Shown here: positions 58,025 through 64,000 of the stretch, in pieces
Layout of the letters: every line of letters starts with the position of its first letter
How positions within the stretch are numbered: the stretch's first letter is position 1
From: Fremontodendron californicum
Taxonomy: Eukaryota > Streptophyta > Magnoliopsida > Malvales > Malvaceae
Direction: 5' to 3'
DNA length: 64,000 nucleotides
NCBI GenBank assembly: GCA_030761205.1
Contig: JAULJL010000004.1
Coordinates: forward strand, 20,743,172 to 20,807,171
The notes under the pieces: generated by a model
Database searches by the model: none
The model's input: the letters and a program-made list of their open reading frames with translations, nothing else
Told to the model about the DNA's origin: nothing
Program-made: the position numbers and the translations under genes

Positions 58025-60350
58025 TTTAACGTTTATATCCTATATGACTCAAAAAAATTAGCAATCAATAAATAACAAGTAGTAATCATTTATGTCAGGA
58101 TTTAATACTTAAATGATTATTCTCATTATTTTAACAAAATAATAGCCCTCTACTACTATTTTGAGAAATTTAACTCTTAAACTTCTAAATGAGCTAGGAC
58201 CCCTTTCATTTCAGCATAACCTTGAGTGACTCAACAAGCTATGTTGAAACTAATTGAGTAGGTAACTTAGTTTACCAATTACATCTCTATGCAACTCCAA
58301 GATCCAGTTAGGTGACAACTCTTTGCCTAAATACATCATATGCATTTCGCCTAACTTTGCCTCTAAATGTCATGTGATCAACGCATCCGGATTACATAAC
58401 ACTAAGTTGAGTAAGACCCACCTTCAATAACTCAAACATGTTCGTGCATAAGTTTGACCTTGAGTGACTCAACAAGCTTCCGAATGGAAAAACTCTGGTT
58501 ATCTTGTTATGATGGTGGAAGGCAACTTATCAAGTGTAACATGGACTCAATATAATTTAATGAGGGATTTCATTTAACTTTTATATAGGTCTCATTGATT
58601 TCATACTTGATTGACATGCATAGCATTCATTCAATTACATACATTGTATATACATAATTCAAAATAAATCTATCATATGCAATCTACTAGGATGATTATG
58701 GACTTTATACTAATCTAGTTTCCTTGAGTCATTAGGAAACTAGTTGGTCGAATTCCTAGGGGATACTATACATAGTCTTCGAAAGCTTTGTTGGTAATCT
58801 CCTTGTTCACTTCTTCTTGGCGCCTTATCTCCTTACAAACTTGGAATTTACATAAATTCTACTTCCTATCCCAAATCTAAATCTATAAAGAATATAACAG
58901 TTACATTGCTTTATCAGAAACCTCGAGTTACATTCGAAGGAAGTTAGATGAGAAGAGAATTTACAACTCCGGAATGAAAAAGAGAAGGCAGGGTGCGCAG
59001 ACCCTATTTATATAATACCAATAAGAAAATTCAATCATATATTCCCTAGTCATCCTAAGGTCTAGTCCATAACCATCCTTCATGCATACATAATCATATT
59101 ATAAGCATGAAATCAAAACATGCATAGTCAATATCACCTGGTGATCTTGTGTATTATTTGCATTAAATGTCACCAAACAAATTTGAGACAACTTATCAAA
59201 TCATTCTAGCAATTTCGGTTCCAACTATTAAAACACTTTTAATAACATCTTAACAATTAAGAAAGCTATCTTGAAATCAGACTTTACCTAACTTTTAGGT
59301 TGCTTGTCTTAATTAGGACAAAACATTCTAGCATGCTCAAAATCCTAAACTTTTTAGGACTTCTATTTTATTTTATTTTTTGTCTTATACCAGATCTTTA
59401 AGTTTGCAATCAATCATAACTCTTTAGGAACTTAAAGTCTCATTAGGTAATTCTTACCTAATAATACTACATGTTTCTCTTAACCTTTAGGATTCATACT
59501 CCCACTAGGAAATGGTTTCCTTGTTGGAGTAGGACTCTAACTCTTAGTGTCCTAAGCGCAGACAATCTCTTTGGCCATCGAATGGCCGCTTCCAGCCTGT
59601 GATCAGACTATTTTATGCCATCTACAGTGGCTACTGGATGCCCTAAAAGAGCTTAATGGCCGCCCCTTTCAGCTGCACACAATTCGGCAACAATTGCCTC
59701 CTTGGTGTGGCGGTTCGGCCAACTTGTTTGCAGCAACTATTGCCGCTTTGTCCAGTCATGTTCCATGCCTAAGGCAGCCATCATAGATGAATCATATTCA
59801 CCTTAGATGCTATCCAAAACTCCTAGCAACATGTGGAACATTTCCACACTCATGCTTGAATTTATGGCATGCAAACAACTATAAAATAGTCCAGAAAATT
59901 TCAGCATTGTAGTATCAACGTTTCATGTCCAAAAAACAACTTTGCTTAAACGTTTTAAGCTCAAACCAATTTTGTCACTTCAATGGCAGCATATAATATA
60001 AAATTTCCAGATCTAAAACATCTATAAAATTAATTTTTATATTATCGCCAAATCAGCTTACAAAACTTGACTCAAAACTATGTTTTTGACATCAAAAACT
60101 TGTCGTGTTTACTAAGATATGTCATGGATTTAATCCTTGTTAATTAAAACAATTTTAATCTATCATTTAAACCATTTTAAACATGATTAAAGTCACTATA
60201 TAGCTATTTTCTAGATTTAACAAAATAAAGAAACTAATGTTTCTGTTAAACATAGTGACCGAAATCATGCCAAAATCAATACACAACACTTTAACTTGTA
60301 TATCACTAAGAATTGACATGCATAAACCTCATGTAAACAACATAACCATG
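58025..60350 (-). other. C leader
   Basis: About 2.3 kb between the primer site and gag, AT-rich and without coding signs. Exception in composition: about 59560-59790 is clearly richer in G and C and has an open frame of 71 residues on the plus strand (59571-59786) that I do not recognise. Confidence 0.65.
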
Positions 60351-60362
60351 GATCTGATACCA
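60351..60362 (-). other. C primer-binding site, tRNA-Met
   Basis: The minus strand reads TGGTATCAGATC one base after the LTR. The usual initiator tRNA-Met site is TGGTATCAGAGC; one substitution. Confidence 0.88.
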
Positions 60363-60363
60363 C

Positions 60364-62598
60364 TATTGTTTAATGCTACGCTACCTTGATCTCATGCAAA
60401 AACATGATAATCAAAGTGCAGCGGAAATAAAACAAAGAAGCACCTGAAGTACAACAGGATCTTAGGCTTGTGTTTGCATAGGTTTATAACATTCAAAAAC
60501 AATAAAATCACCCATATGATTTAGAAGCTACCTACTTAAGATATCGTAACCTTAAGTTGCAGATCCTAATCTCGAATCCAAGATCTACAAAGCTTCAAAC
60601 TCGTTCAATACCAAAAGAAGCACAATTGTCCTTCCTCTAGAGATAGTCCACACGAACAGCTGATGGATCCTTCTCTAAGGTATGGCGATTCACTTGTGCT
60701 AGCAAGTTGATCCTAAGATCACAATCAAACGATCTATATTCTTGTATCTTTCTCCCTTAATCAAATCTCACTCAACTAGGTGAAGAAGTGGCAAGGAGAA
60801 CACCAAGTTAGGAGGAATTGTGGCAAGCCCTAAGGAGCTTAGGGAGATTTCACTGTTTTGCTAGGTAAGAGTTCTCTTCTTGAAACCAAACTTTTTCTTA
60901 AGCAAAATCAGAATATCACAAATAGAATAGAGCTATCTTGGGTGGCTACAACCTCTAAAATAGATTATATAGTGGCGCACACCCTAATCCCTATCTCCCT
61001 ATGCTTGGCCAACCACCTGTAACTTGTTGCACAAGATTTTCATTAATCCGCTTAGAATTAAACTATTTAATTCTGAGATGGATCAATAGGCCCATTATAT
61101 TATCTAATAATGATAATGGTCCAACAATATTAATGCCTTAAGTTGGGCCAACCATCCTTAGTGGACAGTCCTAAATTAGAATAGTCGCTTTGGACACTTT
61201 CTAATTTTGTCATGCCTATTTATTGGATAGATTAATTTCTAAAGGAAAGTAATTTAATTCTCAACTAAATTTTATTTCTCCTCATGAAACAATTCATGTC
61301 ATTAATCTATCAATATCATCTCATGATATTATTCCAATATAGTATAGTCAATCGCAATTCACTTTGCACATCTATATGTCAAAGTCGACTACTACACTAA
61401 ATAAGACTTCTTGATTCCTCTTATCTTATTAAGACATTGTCCTTGGATTTGTCAATCTCAATTATGTATTAATCCATCTCAATTGAACTTCTTCAAATTC
61501 AGTCCTTAATATAGATCTTTTATTCCATTAAGTTTTACCTTAATAGAATACCATGTTTAATCCATACATATCTGTTTTTATGTGTGTGACCCTCTAGGTT
61601 CCCAATATGTTGGCAATGATTATAAGTTAATCATATTAACTTGTTATCATAATCAAGAGCAGGATCTAGCAACCCATCATGACCACCCAAATACTGTGAA
61701 GTCAGCGTGACCTTTTAGAACCTTTCAGCAACTAGCTTGTCAGTGTAATACGGTGTTTTCACCATATATCCCGGATAGCGCATGAGCAAGGTGCAGTGTC
61801 TACCCATGATCAATCCATATTAGTTCTTCGCAACTTATGATTAACCTTATGAATTCAGAGAAACAAGTTTCTCCTAAATCCATTATGCTTTGGCCAAAGA
61901 CTTAATCAAGTTAATCGTAGTCAAGAACAAATGAGATATGTGTCAAATATCACAGGGAGTGGTGAATCCTCTCTGGATCACTCATTCATCTTCGTATGGT
62001 TCATGTCATACCCAATAACACCCTACTTTAAGCATCCTCGTGATTGGGACCCGTTCGTGATGAAATCTAAGTATGACACTCTCAATACAAGATGACCTGG
62101 TATCTCAAGTCTGAGGACTAATTTACACGACTGGTACTAAGAGAACATTATCATAGACACTAGAGTGATATATTACCAAATGAAGTTCTCTTGGCGGGCC
62201 ATGTTCAATGAACTTGTTCAATAGACAAGCACCTATATGTTATCCCAATTATCCCACACTTCAACCTATATGAGATCGGTTGCTTACTTTATAAGTAAGA
62301 AGGCTTAACATATACTACTCTTTGAGCATTGCCAATGCCTCGTCTTGGCAATACGATGATCAGGAACAGTTTGAGGAACAAGGCTTTAATGCATAACGAT
62401 CTCATAATTATAATTGCTTATAATTCCTTTGCAAGGCCATTATGTTCCATGGGTTTCATCCAATTAGTACTTAATAACTCCTTATTATTGTACTAACATG
62501 AAGGAAAACCTTGTATCACTATAATCATAACGAAAGGTATGCATTATTGACTGTGTATCCCAAGCTCAATCTGATTGGCTCTAGGGCATACACCAACA
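60364..62598 (-). repeat. C 5' LTR (2,235 bp)
   Basis: Matches 54093-56324 end to end. On the minus strand it starts TGTTGGTGTATGCCCTAG at 62598 and ends CAATA at 60364. Followed outside by TTCTC. Confidence 0.93.
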
Positions 62599-62808
62599 TT
62601 CTCTTCATCTCCCACATTGAGCATCTTAGTAGCCTCTTGTTGTGGCTCAATTGGTTTCTTTTCTTGTTCCATTAATCTCAATAAATTCGGAGACAAAGTG
62701 TAATCATCTTATTCCTTTTTATTATCAAATTCATCAATATGAACTGTGTTTTCAAAATCGAATCCCGAATTAATGTTATGATTGTCATTGTATTCATTAC
62801 TTGGAATC
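62599..62808 (-). pseudogene. H RT, start of exon 2
   Basis: The minus strand after the acceptor reads IPSNEYNDN, an acidic stretch, a TAA-interrupted DDYTLSPNLLRLMEQEKKP and MLNVGDEEN. It corresponds to the E1/E2 segment DAEYED...LLRKIEQEEK. It is cut at 62599 by element C and continues at 54092. Confidence 0.82.
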
Positions 62809-63005
62809 CTGAAATTGAATAGAATTGAAAGAATTATATATTGGTATACGAAGAAAGAGAAATGGCAATAATGAATGAAAGAGGGAATGAAAATGCATCT
62901 CGTTCCTATTTTATTAGAATAATAAGAAATAAACTAGCCCATACATAAAAGACCATCCGTAATTCCCTTGGGCATGAGCAACTAGGGACTTGATCATTGC
63001 ATTAC
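62809..63005 (-). other. H pro-RT intron (197 nt, phase 2)
   Basis: Minus-strand donor AAAT|GTAATG overlapping the gag-pro stop TAA; acceptor CAATTTCAG. The join reads AAA ATG ATT CCA AGT in frame. Confidence 0.8.
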
Positions 63006-64000
63006 ATTTTATGAGATTCAAGGACAACCGGCAGCTTTGTCACTTTCCAATTACCCAGCTCCATTTTTGGTGGGCATGGGTACACCAACAATTCTTCTTC
63101 ACCATCAGACTTCATTTCTCTTTTCTCTACCACTTGAATAGAAAGCTCGAATAATGCTTCTTCTAAGTTCAGTGGGGGTGCATCTGGATAAATACATCCT
63201 CCTGAACGAAAAGTGGAATAAAATAAGGAATAGCCATCTTCCTTGGCTCCCACTCATATCCCACTATGCGAGCCATCCTCTTTTCTCTCTTTTCAGCTTC
63301 AATCATCACTCTGTCTTTCCTAGTTGGCTTGTAACCTATCCCAAACCTTTCTTTGTTTTTCTTATATCACTGGCAGCTCCCTGATCCCTTGAAGATGCTT
63401 CCCCAATCCAAATCCAACACGCCAACTCATTCCAACAGTCTGCTTGAATAACATGTTGACAATACAAGAAAAACGCACAGCAGGCACCTTAGACCCTTCA
63501 CCCACATATGTCGCATTGATGAACTCAAACGATCTGAATGAACATTCTAGCGCTTCATCAGTTGCCTCCACATAAGGCGTGGTTGGGAACTTGGTTACCA
63601 AAAAATCCTCTTTCCCGTTAACACACACAAGATAATCCTCCATAACAAACTTGATTTTCTGGTGCAATGATGATAGGACTGCTCCTGCCATATGAATCCA
63701 TGGCCTTCCCAACAAACAACTGTAAGACGACGAGATCTCTATAACCTGAAACTTTATATTGAAAGTGCAAGGGCCAATCTGCAAAGGCATTTCAATATCT
63801 CCCAAAACCGCCCGACGGGTTTCATCAAAAGCTCTCACAATCATGTGACTGGGTTGAAGGTGAGACACATCAATCGACAGCTTGGACGATGTAGTCATTG
63901 GCATGACATTAATGGAAGAACCATTACCAATAAGAACTTTGGCCATAACATGACTCTTATATTTAACCATGATATGGAGGGCTTTGGTACTGCCTCTGCC
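63003..64000 (-). pseudogene. H gag-pro, 3' part (protease and tail)
   Basis: The minus strand from the right edge encodes STKALHIMVKY and the protease block, then VMPMTTSSKL and CLLGRPWIHMAGAV. The active site reads LIGNGSSINVMP: the catalytic Asp seen in E1 and E2 (LDNGS) is Gly. The G-patch-like FGLGKHLQG is followed by a frameshift at 63362 (TAA), then RFGIGYKPTRK, then another shift before FRSGGCIYP. Ends LESHKM, TAA at 63003-63005. The gene starts beyond the window. Confidence 0.9.

Larger units (their letters stand above)
54093..62598 (-). mobile_element. C: non-autonomous Ty1-copia-like LTR element with gag only (8.5 kb)
   Basis: On the minus strand: 5' LTR (62598-60364), tRNA-Met primer site, about 2.3 kb of leader, a broken gag (58024-57173), about 0.85 kb of non-coding sequence, polypurine tract, 3' LTR (56324-54093). 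No protease, integrase, RT or RNase H motif can be read between gag and the 3' LTR. The gag type (UBN2-like, with zinc knuckle) and the Met primer indicate Ty1-copia. Elements that keep only gag are known in plants as TR-GAG. Perfect 5-bp duplication TTCTC. Confidence 0.9.
1..64000 (-). mobile_element. H: host Ogre/Tat-type Ty3-gypsy element, minus strand, split by three insertions
   Basis: The segments 64000-62599, 54092-53630, 29372-27519 and 2408-1, read in that order on the minus strand, form one element: protease, intron, RT, degenerate RNase H, second RNase H, integrase, 3' UTR, polypurine tract and the start of the 3' LTR. Coding sense continues across each gap. The RT motif-A block (FMDYFSGYN) is cut by E2 and resumes with PIKMA. 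The integrase zinc finger is cut by E1 between its His pair and its Cys pair. The extra RNase H and the pro-RT intron are marks of the Tat/Ogre lineage. Many stops and frameshifts show that it is dead. The 5' part lies beyond the right edge. Confidence 0.93.

Noticed and set aside
54093..62598. Element C as an autonomous copia element or a pararetrovirus insertion
   Set aside because: No pol motifs on either strand, and two long direct LTRs with a target duplication exclude a pararetrovirus.

Overview
The window is plant nuclear DNA, and I recognise no cellular gene in it. The protein families and the tRNA-Arg and tRNA-Met primer sites point to a flowering plant, probably a eudicot; I cannot name the species. 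Practically every base belongs to one nest of LTR retrotransposons.

The oldest layer (H) is an Ogre/Tat-type Ty3-gypsy element on the minus strand. Its 3' end (LTR start, polypurine tract, 3' UTR, integrase) lies at 1-2408. Its RNase H and RT pieces lie at 27519-29372 and 53630-54092. The RT N-terminus, the intron and the protease lie at 62599-64000, and the element runs off the right edge. Three later insertions split it.

E1 (2409-27518, plus strand) is an Ogre of about 25 kb with LTRs of about 5.2 kb. It carries a tRNA-Arg primer site, ORF1, gag-pro, a small intron, RT with a degenerate RNase H, a second (archaeal-type) RNase H, integrase, a 3' UTR with a 23-bp array, and a polypurine tract. 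Its 5' LTR is rearranged: a full LTR plus 315 bp of H flank sits in front of a partial LTR. E2 (29373-53629, plus strand) is a related Ogre of about 24 kb with the same layout and more decay. C (54093-62598, minus strand) is an 8.5-kb Ty1-copia-like element with 2.2-kb LTRs that keeps only a broken gag, so it is non-autonomous.

E1, E2 and C are each bounded by near-perfect or perfect 5-bp target duplications. H's reading frame can be followed across each insertion point, which proves the nesting. In intact relatives ORF1 is a separate upstream protein. Gag-pro is joined to RT by splicing out an intron that contains the gag-pro stop codon; the same phase-2 junction can be read in H, E1 and E2. 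All copies are now defective.

The most unusual signals are the rearranged E1 5' LTR, an 11-nt copy of the primer-site core inside every LTR tail, a shared amber codon in ORF1, 158-159-bp LTR subrepeats, and different tandem arrays at the same 3' UTR position in all three Ogre elements.
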